In this document: piece after piece, positions 1 through 5,420 of the stretch
Layout of the letters: the number at the start of each line of letters is the position of its first letter
Numbering within the stretch: position 1 is the stretch's first letter
Source of the DNA: Flavobacteriaceae bacterium
Lineage (GTDB): Bacteria; Bacteroidota; Bacteroidia; Flavobacteriales; Flavobacteriaceae
Direction of reading: 5' to 3'
Length of the DNA stretch: 5,420 bases
Assembly: GCA_019090365.1 (NCBI GenBank)
Contig: JAHRWC010000028.1
Span: forward strand, 1 to 5,420
Program-made: the position numbers and the translations under genes
Notes under the pieces: model-generated
The model's database searches: none
What the model was told of the DNA's origin: nothing
What the model saw: only the letters and a program-made list of their open reading frames with translations

Positions 1-21
1 GGAGATGTGTATAAGAGACGG
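1..21. other. Residual Nextera/Tn5 sequencing adapter at contig end
   Basis: Positions 3-21 match the 19-bp Tn5 mosaic end used in Nextera libraries at 18 of 19 bases; the only difference is G instead of A at position 20. The two preceding bases (GG) fit the end of the Nextera read-2 adapter, which reads CTCGG before the mosaic end. The match sits exactly at the window edge, as expected for untrimmed adapter carried into an assembly. It should not be read as a transposon end: no inverted partner, transposase gene or target duplication is visible. Genomic sequence starts at about position 22. Confidence 0.93.
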
Positions 22-97
22 ACATAAATAATTCGGAATGCTTTATTCATCTATTTCTTTATTTTCAATTGTTACCAACTTGTTATATCATCAACTT

Positions 98-119
98 TAT
101 TGACGTTTATCCGTCAATA
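98..119. promoter_or_regulatory. Inverted repeat, 8-bp arms with 6-nt spacer
   Basis: TATTGACG (98-105) and CGTCAATA (112-119) are perfect reverse complements around the spacer TTTATC. No U-tract follows on either strand, so it does not look like an intrinsic terminator. A protein-binding operator or a leader hairpin for a minus-strand gene to the left is possible. The symmetry is seen directly; the function is inferred. Confidence 0.35.
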
Positions 120-151
120 TTAGGTGATAATGTTTGTTTATATTGATTTTT

Positions 152-169
152 ATCCCCTAAGGGATTTTT
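152..169 (+). terminator. Weak terminator-like hairpin
   Basis: ATCCC (152-156) pairs with GGGAT (161-165) around a CTAA loop, and a run of five T (165-169) begins at the end of the stem. The stem has only 5 bp, so any termination activity would be weak. No plus-strand gene is visible upstream in the window that it could serve. Confidence 0.22.
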
Positions 170-256
170 AAAATTTGTGGGGAGCAATTCAAAGTTACAA
201 AAAATACATGTAGGTATTTTTCTTTTTATATAAAATTGCCGTTTTAGTGAAAAGAC

Positions 257-445
257 TTCACGAAAATGCGAATTGATTTCATTAAATCGTTAATTGTGTT
301 CACTAAATCGTGAATAATGTTTACTTAAAAGATAAAAGACTTCACTAAATCGTGAATTGTATTCGCTAAAAAATGAATTGACTTCAAGAAAATGTGAATT
401 GATTTCATTAAATCGTTAATTGTGTTCACTAAATCGTGAATTTTT
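257..445. repeat. Nine-unit 21-bp tandem repeat array with dyad-symmetric units
   Basis: Units begin at 257, 278, 299, 320, 341, 362, 383, 404 and 425, an exact 21-bp spacing without insertions or deletions. The consensus is TTCACTAAATCGTGAATTG followed by two variable bases. Most units carry an inverted repeat, TTCAC-N6-GTGAA, which is perfect in the units at 299, 341 and 425 and imperfect elsewhere. The unit at 320 is the most diverged. A further decayed unit lies in register at 236-256. There are no unique spacers and no nearby cas genes, so it is not a CRISPR array. A period of 21 bp is about two helical turns, so every dyad would face the same side of the DNA. It ends 68 bp before mazG. 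It could be a minisatellite, a multi-site operator, or the remains of a repeat-coding gene; the function is unknown. Confidence 0.93.
270..441. repeat. Higher-order duplication within the 21-bp array
   Basis: Positions 270-315 and 396-441 are identical over 46 bp and lie 126 bp apart, which is exactly six repeat units. Allowing two mismatches extends the match leftward over the rest of units 1 and 7. Units 1-3 and 7-9 are therefore copies of each other, which points to a block duplication or unequal crossing-over inside the array rather than independent growth of single units. Confidence 0.9.
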
Positions 446-513
446 CTAAAAATGGTTAATACTTTTTAATAAACCTTTTTTATAAATGCATTTTGAAAGG
501 CTACTTTTACATT

Positions 514-1290
514 ATGAATACAAGAGAAGATAAATTAAAAGCATTCGATCGTTTGCTCACCATCATGGATGAGCTTCGAGAGCAATGTCCTTGGGATAAA
601 AAACAAACCCTACAAACCTTACGTCACCTTACCATAGAAGAAACCTACGAGCTAGGTGATGCGATTCTAGAAAATGATTTAGAGGAAGTAAAGAAAGAAT
701 TGGGTGATTTGTTATTACACATTGTTTTTTATGCTAGAATTGGGAGTGAAACCAAGGATTTTGATATCGCCGATGTAGCCAATGAAATCTGTGAAAAATT
801 AATCTCTCGTCATCCACATATTTATGGCGATGTTGAGGTAGCAGATGAAAAAGATGTACAACGCAATTGGGAAAATCTAAAACTAAAAGAAGGGAAGAAA
901 AGTGTATTGGAAGGAGTACCAAAATCATTGCCTGCCCTAGTGAAAGCAAATCGCATACAAGATAAAGTGGCAGGAGTTGGGTTCGATTGGGAAGAACCAC
1001 AACAGGTGTTTGAAAAATTGCAAGAAGAATTGGGAGAGCTACAACACGAAGTAAACGAAAATAATACCGAGAAGATTGAAGCTGAGTTTGGAGATGTATT
1101 GTTCTCTATGATTAATTATGCTCGTTTTTTAAAAGTAGATCCCGAAAATGCATTGGAACGTACCAATAAAAAATTCATCAAACGATTTCAATACCTTGAA
1201 GGAAAAGCAAAGGAAAATAACAAAGCCTTATCAGATATGACGCTTGCCGAAATGGATATCTATTGGAATGAAGCCAAGAAGCATGGCTAA
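514..1290 (+). CDS. mazG: Nucleoside triphosphate pyrophosphohydrolase MazG
   Basis: MazG hydrolyses nucleoside triphosphates to the monophosphate and pyrophosphate in the cytoplasm, cleaning the nucleotide pool; in E. coli it also affects the (p)ppGpp level. The 258-residue protein has the two tandem MazG helical domains of the full-length family, at about residues 28-102 and 160-227, close to the E. coli length. The acidic metal-binding motif appears in both: E42/E43, E46, E62 and D65 in the first, and E172, E175, E191 and D194 in the second. The second set aligns with the residues essential in E. coli MazG, so it should be active. CPWD (25-28) and the SRHPH segment (98-102) are typical of the family. 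The ATG at 514 is chosen over an in-frame TTG at 493 because flavobacterial MazG proteins usually start a few residues before KLKAFDRLL. The gene stands alone, ahead of a strong terminator. Confidence 0.96.
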   Translation: MNTREDKLKAFDRLLTIMDELREQCPWDKKQTLQTLRHLTIEETYELGDAILENDLEEVKKELGDLLLHIVFYARIGSETKDFDIADVANEICEKLISRHPHIYGDVEVADEKDVQRNWENLKLKEGKKSVLEGVPKSLPALVKANRIQDKVAGVGFDWEEPQQVFEKLQEELGELQHEVNENNTEKIEAEFGDVLFSMINYARFLKVDPENALERTNKKFIKRFQYLEGKAKENNKALSDMTLAEMDIYWNEAKKHG

Positions 1291-1303
1291 AATTTAATTG
1301 CAT

Positions 1304-1336
1304 AAAAAAACCTTCAGCAATCACTGAAGGTTTTTT
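1304..1336. terminator. Bidirectional intrinsic terminator between mazG and pepT
   Basis: CCTTCAG (1311-1317) and CTGAAGG (1324-1330) form a perfect 7-bp stem around a 6-nt loop. Seven A (1304-1310) lie before it and six T (1331-1336) after it, so the hairpin has a U-tract on both strands. It sits 13 bp after the mazG stop and 18 bp beyond the pepT stop, as expected for one terminator shared by two convergent genes. Confidence 0.93.
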
Positions 1337-1354
1337 ATATAAAATAGATGCTAT

Positions 1355-2590
1355 TTATTGTTTCGCTGTCAACTGTGCAATGTTTACAATTACCTCAATT
1401 GCTTTTTGCATGCTTTCCACAGGAACATATTCATAACGTCCATGAAAGTTATGTCCACCTGCAAAAATATTAGGACATGGTAAGCCCATAAAACTTAATT
1501 GAGAGCCATCAGTTCCACCACGAATTGGTTTAATTAATGGTTTGATGCCTGCTTGTTTCATTGCTTCTTCCGCAATATCAACAATATGCATAACTGGTTC
1601 AATTTTTTCACGCATGTTAAAATATTGATCCTTGATTTCAACTTCGATTACTTCAGAACCATATTGAGAGTTTAATTCGTTTGCAAGTTTAATCATTACT
1701 TCTTTTCTTGCTTCAAAATGTCCTTTATCGTGATCTCTTATGATATAACTTAATTTGGTTTCTTCTACCAACCCACTTACATGATGTAAATGAAAGAATC
1801 CTTCACGACCTTCTGTATGCTCAGGAGTTTCCATTTTAGGTAATGAATTGATAAACTGAGTCGCAATATATTGGCTGTTGACCATTTTTCCTTTTGCATA
1901 CCCCGGATGAACAATTTTTCCTTTCACTTTCACTTCAGCACCAGCTGCATTAAAGTTTTCGTATTCAAGTTCTCCTACCTGACTTCCGTCCATGGTATAT
2001 GCCCAAGCTGCTCCAAATTTTTCAACATCAAATTTATGTGCACCACGACCAATTTCTTCATCTGGTGTAAAACCAACTCTAATTTTACCATGTTTAATTT
2101 CAGGATGATTAATTAAGTATTCCATTGCAGAAATAATTTCAGCAATACCTGCTTTATCATCAGCTCCTAAAAGTGTGGTTCCGTCAGTTGTGATTAAAGT
2201 TTGTCCTTTATACATTAATAAATCATCAAAATAAGAAGGAGATAACACAATACCTTCCGCTTCATTTAGCATGATATCTTTTCCGTCGTAATTCTCGATA
2301 ATTTGAGGCTTTACATTGGCAGCAGTAAAATCTGGTGATGTATCAAAATGTGAAACAAATCCAATCACTGGAACATCGTGGTCAACATTACTTGGTAAAG
2401 TAGCCATGATATAGGCATTATCATCAATTGAAACATCTTCCATTCCAATTTCTTTTAACTCTTCAGCAAGCGCATTTGCTAAATTCCATTGTTTTTCAGT
2501 ACTCGGTGTTGTGTCACTGTTTGGATCACTTTCAGTATCAACTGTAATATAACTTACGAATCGATCTATAAGATGTTGTTTTTCAATCAT
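1355..2590 (-). CDS. pepT: Peptidase T (tripeptide aminopeptidase, M20B family)
   Basis: PepT is a cytoplasmic di-zinc aminopeptidase that removes the N-terminal residue from tripeptides in the last steps of peptide breakdown. The 411-residue product is close to the E. coli length (408). All expected M20 residues are visible: H81 and D83 in HFDTSP, the bridging D144 in GADDKAG (142-148), the catalytic base E178 followed by E179 in PDEEIGRG (176-183), D201 in MDGS, and H383 in the C-terminal NFHGRYE segment. [10 protein letters not shown], near residues 358-367, is another family signature. A lid domain spans roughly residues 208-318, with the catalytic domain on either side. No signal peptide is seen. 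The ATG at 2590 gives the usual PepT N-terminus; the leader is A-rich without a clear Shine-Dalgarno sequence. It is transcribed divergently from pyrD and shares the terminator at 1304-1336 with mazG. Confidence 0.97.
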   Translation of the reverse strand: MIEKQHLIDRFVSYITVDTESDPNSDTTPSTEKQWNLANALAEELKEIGMEDVSIDDNAYIMATLPSNVDHDVPVIGFVSHFDTSPDFTAANVKPQIIENYDGKDIMLNEAEGIVLSPSYFDDLLMYKGQTLITTDGTTLLGADDKAGIAEIISAMEYLINHPEIKHGKIRVGFTPDEEIGRGAHKFDVEKFGAAWAYTMDGSQVGELEYENFNAAGAEVKVKGKIVHPGYAKGKMVNSQYIATQFINSLPKMETPEHTEGREGFFHLHHVSGLVEETKLSYIIRDHDKGHFEARKEVMIKLANELNSQYGSEVIEVEIKDQYFNMREKIEPVMHIVDIAEEAMKQAGIKPLIKPIRGGTDGSQLSFMGLPCPNIFAGGHNFHGRYEYVPVESMQKAIEVIVNIAQLTAKQ

Positions 2591-2608
2591 GATTTTTAAT
2601 TTATATTA

Positions 2609-2640
2609 CAAATTAACGCATAATCGAAAAAACAAAATAG
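2609..2640 (-). promoter_or_regulatory. Candidate pepT promoter (Bacteroidota type)
   Basis: On the minus strand, TTAATTTG (2616 to 2609) matches the Bacteroidota -7 element TAnnTTTG except for the conserved A. A TTTG (2636 to 2633) lies 16 bp upstream as a possible -33 element, slightly closer than the usual 17-23 bp. The predicted leader is short, about 15 nt. The call rests on motif matching alone. Confidence 0.35.
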
Positions 2641-2648
2641 TATTTTTG
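2641..2648 (+). promoter_or_regulatory. pyrD promoter -7 element
   Basis: TATTTTTG, followed by CA, matches the Bacteroidota -7 consensus TAnnTTTG exactly and ends 20 bp before the pyrD ATG, which would give a leader of about 15 nt. No clear TTG or TTTG -33 element lies 17-23 bp upstream, where the sequence is A-rich. The element abuts the candidate pepT promoter on the other strand. Confidence 0.55.
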
Positions 2649-2668
2649 CATCAGATTTTTAACAAGCC

Positions 2669-3694
2669 ATGTATAAACTATTATTTAGACCGATTCTATT
2701 TCTTTTTGACCCTGAAAAGGTGCATTATCTTACATTTTCAATGATCCGTTTTTTAAACAACATTGGGTTTGGAGGAATTTTTAGAAGCATGTTCAAAAAC
2801 AATAATCCAAAACTTGAAAGGGAGTTATTCGGACTTAAATTTCCGAATCCAGTTGGATTAGCTGCAGGGTTTGATAAAGAAGCAAAACTGTATAAAGAAT
2901 TGTCTAATCTTGGTTTTGGTTTTATTGAAATTGGAACCGTTACTCCGAAGCCTCAACCTGGAAATCCGAAGAAACGATTGTTTCGTTTAAAGTCTGATAG
3001 CGCGATTATCAACCGCATGGGATTTAATAATGGAGGAGTTGAAGAAGCTGTTGAACGTTTAAAATTGAATCCAGTTGGTAACAAACATGTGTTAATTGGA
3101 GGAAATATTGGTAAAAATAAAGTGACTCCAAATGAAGAAGCTGTAAACGATTATATCATCTGTTTTGAAGCCTTGTTCGATTATGTAGATTACTTTGTGG
3201 TGAATGTAAGTTCGCCAAATACACCTAACCTAAGAGCACTTCAGGATAAAGAACCACTAACTGAATTGCTTCAAACACTTCAGGATAAAAATAACTTAAA
3301 AGAGGAGAGAAAACCGATCCTTTTAAAAATTGCTCCAGATTTAACCGATGAGCAGTTAATGGATATCATTGATATTGTTTCAGAAACAAAAATTGATGGA
3401 GTGATTGCAACCAACACAACAATTTCGAGAGATGGTTTGACTTCAGATAATAAAAATGAAATGGGTGGTTTAAGTGGAAAACCATTAACAGTACGTTCTA
3501 CGGAAGTAATTCGTTTTTTACACGATGAGAGTAAAGGAGCTTTTCCAATTATTGGAGTAGGGGGAATACATTCGGCAAAAGACGCTTTAGAAAAAATTGA
3601 AGCCGGAGCTAGTTTAGTTCAGCTTTACACCGGCTTTATATATGAAGGTCCAAAATTAATAGCTGATATTAATAAAGAACTCCTTAGCGTATAA
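2669..3694 (+). CDS. pyrD: Dihydroorotate dehydrogenase (quinone), class 2
   Basis: PyrD oxidises dihydroorotate to orotate with FMN and passes the electrons to membrane quinones, the fourth step of de novo pyrimidine synthesis. The 341 residues include the N-terminal extension of class 2 enzymes (about 1-45, hydrophobic and basic), which attaches the protein to the inner face of the cytoplasmic membrane; E. coli PyrD has 336. Visible motifs are LAAGFDKEA (64-72, with FMN-contacting K70), the NRMGFNN loop (115-121), [11 protein letters not shown] (179-189), LKIAPD (219-224), TNTT (248-251), GGLSG (266-270), GVGGI (296-300) and the YTGFIYEGP end. S182 aligns with the catalytic serine S175 of E. 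coli, which marks class 2; class 1 enzymes use cysteine. N179 and N184 complete the site. It has its own promoter element. Its 3' end overlaps the convergent downstream gene by 11 bp. Confidence 0.97.
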   Translation: MYKLLFRPILFLFDPEKVHYLTFSMIRFLNNIGFGGIFRSMFKNNNPKLERELFGLKFPNPVGLAAGFDKEAKLYKELSNLGFGFIEIGTVTPKPQPGNPKKRLFRLKSDSAIINRMGFNNGGVEEAVERLKLNPVGNKHVLIGGNIGKNKVTPNEEAVNDYIICFEALFDYVDYFVVNVSSPNTPNLRALQDKEPLTELLQTLQDKNNLKEERKPILLKIAPDLTDEQLMDIIDIVSETKIDGVIATNTTISRDGLTSDNKNEMGGLSGKPLTVRSTEVIRFLHDESKGAFPIIGVGGIHSAKDALEKIEAGASLVQLYTGFIYEGPKLIADINKELLSV

Positions 3695-4610
3695 CCAATT
3701 TTTTAGTGCTACTATTTTTGTCTGTATCTACTGAATTTATAAGGTAAATTCCGCTAGGTAAATGTGAAATATCAAATGTTTCAGAAAGACTATGGAGGTT
3801 TGATTTTTCAAACACTTTAGTTCCTAATACTGAATAAAATTCAACTGAACTTAAAGCCGTATTATGTGAAATAGTAATATAATCTTGTGCTGGATTTGGA
3901 TACATTGAAATGCTTTCATTAATATCTGAATCATTTATTCCTAAAATAACTTCTTCTAAAGTAATTCTAAGAGTTCCCATTTTTTCAGAAGAAAAAGGAA
4001 ACGTGCCTTGTAAACTACTTATTGGTTCTTTCGGGGTGGTATCAATATTTGATGAGGTATAATCTGTCCCGCTATCCGTTCCTGCATCATACGGATATAA
4101 GTCTATAGAAATAGTATCGATCCAATTTTCATCATTGTCTAATAATGAAATACTATTAATTGCAACGATCCAATCTGGGCTTGGAGCAATCATAGAAACT
4201 AGCGAAATTAAAGGGTAATCGTTTGTGGTAATAACTTCATCAATAACGATTGATCCTAATCCACTACTTAATCCTGGACCATCAATTAAAGCATAGGTTG
4301 TGCCGTCGCTAATAGCTGAGTTTACTTCGGAAAAGAACATTGAATTGCTTCCTAATTCAGCTACATTTTCAATTCCTGGACTTGAAATTCCGCCCATTTC
4401 AAAAAAAGTAACTTGATCATTATGAGTTGCTCCAACCAATTTAGACCAATGCGCATTTGAAGGAATATTACCACTAGGGTGAGGATGTGAGCTTTGACTC
4501 CAGTTACTATCAAAAGCAACACTATAAGTCGCGGTAGAGTTTTGTGCTTGTATTGTCCATGTAGAAACACATACAATTAGAGCAATAAGGATAAGATTTT
4601 TCATAACCAT
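3684..4610 (-). CDS. Secreted spondin_N domain protein with T9SS sorting domain
   Basis: The 308-residue protein has three parts. Residues 1-22 are a signal peptide: a lysine at 4, a hydrophobic core [11 protein letters not shown], and probable cleavage after IQA. Residues about 29-220 resemble the spondin_N domain (F-spondin/mindin type), recognised by [14 protein letters not shown] (58-71), the SMIAPSPDW segment (139-147) and [11 protein letters not shown] (171-181). Residues about 234-308 form a type A T9SS C-terminal sorting domain, with [10 protein letters not shown], a VLGTKVFE strand, LPSGIYLI and a basic KKLVIR end. It is therefore expected to cross the inner membrane by Sec and the outer membrane by the type IX system, to be released or surface-anchored. 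In animals this domain is an extracellular-matrix adhesion module; here the ligand is unknown. An ATG at 4604 (M3) is an equally plausible start and gives a more typical signal peptide. No promoter motif was found upstream. Confidence 0.88.
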   Translation of the reverse strand: MVMKNLILIALIVCVSTWTIQAQNSTATYSVAFDSNWSQSSHPHPSGNIPSNAHWSKLVGATHNDQVTFFEMGGISSPGIENVAELGSNSMFFSEVNSAISDGTTYALIDGPGLSSGLGSIVIDEVITTNDYPLISLVSMIAPSPDWIVAINSISLLDNDENWIDTISIDLYPYDAGTDSGTDYTSSNIDTTPKEPISSLQGTFPFSSEKMGTLRITLEEVILGINDSDINESISMYPNPAQDYITISHNTALSSVEFYSVLGTKVFEKSNLHSLSETFDISHLPSGIYLINSVDTDKNSSTKKLVIR

Positions 4611-4656
4611 TTTTTTAATCGGTCGAACTAAATTTTATTTACTTACTGAGAAAAAC

Positions 4657-4664
4657 TATTTTTG
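4657..4664 (+). promoter_or_regulatory. Possible -7 element directly before the LysE-family gene
   Basis: TATTTTTG fits TAnnTTTG exactly and is the same octamer as the one before pyrD, but it ends only 4 bp before the ATG at 4669. If used, transcription would begin at or within a few bases of the start codon, giving a leaderless or nearly leaderless mRNA. No -33 TTG or TTTG is evident at the usual distance. A chance match in A+T-rich DNA is possible. Confidence 0.35.
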
Positions 4665-4668
4665 AACG

Positions 4669-5283
4669 ATGTTAGAAAATATTATCTCTTTTTCTTTAGC
4701 TACAATTGTATTGGCATTATCTCCAGGCCCAGATAATATCTATGTGTTATCTCAATCCATAGCGAATGGAACAAAAAGTGGTTTGGCAACTACCTCAGGA
4801 TTAGTTGCAGGATGTATTCTTCATACGACCTTATTAGCGTTTGGATTGTCTGCTATAATAACCGCTTCGCCTACTATTTTTTATGGTATTAAAGTATTTG
4901 GCGCTGCCTATCTATTGTATTTGGCTTTTAAAGTGTATCGAAGTGATTCTAAAATATCATTGACCTCAAAAGTTTCAAAAAAATCGCATCAAAAGTTATT
5001 TAAACAAGGTGTGATTATGAATATATTAAACCCGAAAGTGATGATATTCTTCTTAGCCTTTTTTCCTGGGTTTTTATGGGATAAAGATGGAAATACAGTG
5101 ATGCAGTTTTATGTGTTAGGAGGAGTATTTATGTTGGTTTCGTTTATTGTATTTGGATTAATAGCATTGCTTGCTGGTAAAATATCAACTTATTTAAAAA
5201 GTCATAAAGCTGTGGGTCCAACCTTGAAATGGCTTCAGATTGTAGTTTTTATAGGTATTGCAGTTTATATTTTAATTCCTTAA
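4669..5283 (+). CDS. LysE/RhtB family exporter
   Basis: This is a small integral inner-membrane protein of the LysE/RhtB family, whose members export amino acids such as lysine, threonine, homoserine lactone or leucine, probably driven by the proton gradient. The 204 residues fit the family length (about 200-210). Family signatures are SPGPDN (18-23) in the first hydrophobic segment, GLVAGCILH (44-52), GAAYLLYLAFK (78-88) and the NPK motif (121-123) followed by MIFFLAFFPGF. About six hydrophobic segments are visible, near residues 5-25, 40-64, 70-88, 115-135, 145-170 and 186-203, with a charged loop (91-112) in the middle. The substrate cannot be inferred from sequence or neighbours. The start at 4669 places the SPGP motif at the usual distance from the N-terminus. 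The 58-bp gap to the divergent spondin gene must contain the regulatory sites. Confidence 0.92.
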   Translation: MLENIISFSLATIVLALSPGPDNIYVLSQSIANGTKSGLATTSGLVAGCILHTTLLAFGLSAIITASPTIFYGIKVFGAAYLLYLAFKVYRSDSKISLTSKVSKKSHQKLFKQGVIMNILNPKVMIFFLAFFPGFLWDKDGNTVMQFYVLGGVFMLVSFIVFGLIALLAGKISTYLKSHKAVGPTLKWLQIVVFIGIAVYILIP

Positions 5284-5334
5284 ATACTGTTCATAAAATA
5301 GGTTTCACCGAAGTTTTTGAATATAGATAAATAC

Positions 5335-5350
5335 TATCTTTGTTAAGATA
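5335..5350 (+). promoter_or_regulatory. -7 promoter element with overlapping inverted repeat
   Basis: TATCTTTG (5335-5342) matches the Bacteroidota -7 consensus exactly. A TTTG at 5316-5319 lies 15 bp upstream, closer than the usual 17-23 bp. The predicted leader to the ATG at 5377 is about 30 nt. The element is embedded in an inverted repeat, TATCTT (5335-5340) and AAGATA (5345-5350) around TGTT, which might be an operator or a coincidence. Confidence 0.5.
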
Positions 5351-5376
5351 TTTAAAGACCTTTTTTCAATTATACA

Positions 5377-5420
5377 ATGGAATTAAATTTAACAAAACCA
5401 ATTTGTTTTTTCGATTTAGA
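5377..5420 (+). CDS. DnaQ-like 3'-5' exonuclease, N-terminal fragment
   Basis: Only 14 complete codons and two bases of the next are inside the window; the gene continues past the right edge. The peptide begins MELNLTKPI and reaches CFFDL at residues 10-14, followed by a codon starting GA, which is Glu or Asp. This fits the Exo I motif (FxDxE) of DEDD exonucleases related to the DNA polymerase III epsilon subunit, in which D13 and the next residue but one would bind metal. The N-terminus resembles flavobacterial 3'-5' exonucleases annotated as polymerase III epsilon-like. The promoter-like element at 5335 suggests transcription independent of the exporter gene 93 bp upstream. The family call rests on very few residues. 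Confidence 0.7.
   Translation, partial: MELNLTKPICFFDL

Larger units (their letters stand above)
22..256. other. Gene-free A+T-rich intergenic stretch left of the repeat array
   Basis: No credible coding region was found here on either strand; reading frames are short and broken by stops. It contains the inverted repeat at 98-119, the weak hairpin at 152-169, and at its right end (236-256) a decayed copy of the 21-bp repeat that keeps the GTGAA half-site (247-251) in register with the array. Together with the array and the mazG leader it makes a gene-free block of almost 500 bp. A short minus-strand frame starting at position 50 runs into the adapter and cannot be judged. Confidence 0.6.

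Noticed and set aside
1..21. End of a real Tn5-like transposon
   Set aside because: The sequence is the engineered mosaic end used in library preparation, it lies exactly at the contig edge, and no transposase or partner end is present.
22..50. Minus-strand ATG at 50 starting a frame (MNKAFRIIYV) that leaves the window on the left
   Set aside because: Only ten genomic codons exist before the adapter. The N-terminus looks plausible for a membrane protein, but there is too little to support a gene.
257..445. CRISPR array
   Set aside because: The units are directly adjacent with no unique spacers, the unit is only 21 bp, and no cas genes are present.
493..513. TTG start seven codons upstream for mazG
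   Set aside because: The extra residues do not resemble the family N-terminus, and the ATG at 514 gives the usual MazG beginning.
445..513. mazG promoter
   Set aside because: TACTTTTT at 460-467 is close to TAnnTTTG but lacks the final G and has no -33 partner; the match is too weak to call.
734..1000. Open frame on the minus strand inside mazG
   Set aside because: It lies wholly within the strongly supported mazG gene and its translation shows no recognisable domain; it is a shadow frame.
1871..2116. Open frame on the plus strand inside pepT
   Set aside because: It is antisense to conserved pepT sequence, has low-complexity Phe/Ser-rich composition and no recognisable domain.
4361..4576. 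Second minus-strand frame inside the spondin gene
   Set aside because: It is fully contained in the spondin gene in another frame and shows no family resemblance.

Overview
The window looks like a chromosomal fragment from a low-GC member of the Bacteroidota, most likely a Flavobacteriaceae relative. The evidence is the strong A+T bias, the MazG, PepT and PyrD proteins with a flavobacterial look, a C-terminal type IX secretion (T9SS) sorting domain that is characteristic of Bacteroidota, A-rich leaders without clear Shine-Dalgarno sequences, and several TAnnTTTG promoter elements of the Bacteroidota type. The species cannot be named from the sequence.

Layout. Positions 1-21 are not genomic: they match the Nextera/Tn5 mosaic-end adapter, so the contig starts at a sequencing artefact. 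Positions 22-513 hold no convincing gene. They contain an inverted repeat (98-119), a weak terminator-like hairpin (152-169), and a strict 21-bp tandem array of nine units (257-445) with a decayed tenth unit at its left edge. Next come mazG (+, 514-1290), a strong bidirectional terminator (1304-1336), pepT (-, 1355-2590), pyrD (+, 2669-3694), a secreted spondin-domain protein (-, 3684-4610) whose end overlaps that of pyrD by 11 bp, a LysE/RhtB-type exporter (+, 4669-5283), and the first 14 codons of a DnaQ-like 3'-5' exonuclease (+, from 5377) running off the right edge.

How the genes work together. This is mostly housekeeping: nucleotide-pool cleaning (MazG), tripeptide hydrolysis (PepT), pyrimidine synthesis (PyrD), and amino-acid or metabolite export (LysE family). 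No two neighbouring genes form a clear operon. The strands alternate, and the only co-directional adjacent pair (exporter, exonuclease) is separated by 93 bp with its own promoter-like element. The proteins show no obvious shared pathway.

No new multi-gene system is evident. The items most worth a second look are the 21-bp array (dyad units, higher-order duplication, and a nearly open heptad-like frame on the minus strand) and the T9SS-exported spondin_N protein, a domain best known from animal extracellular-matrix proteins.
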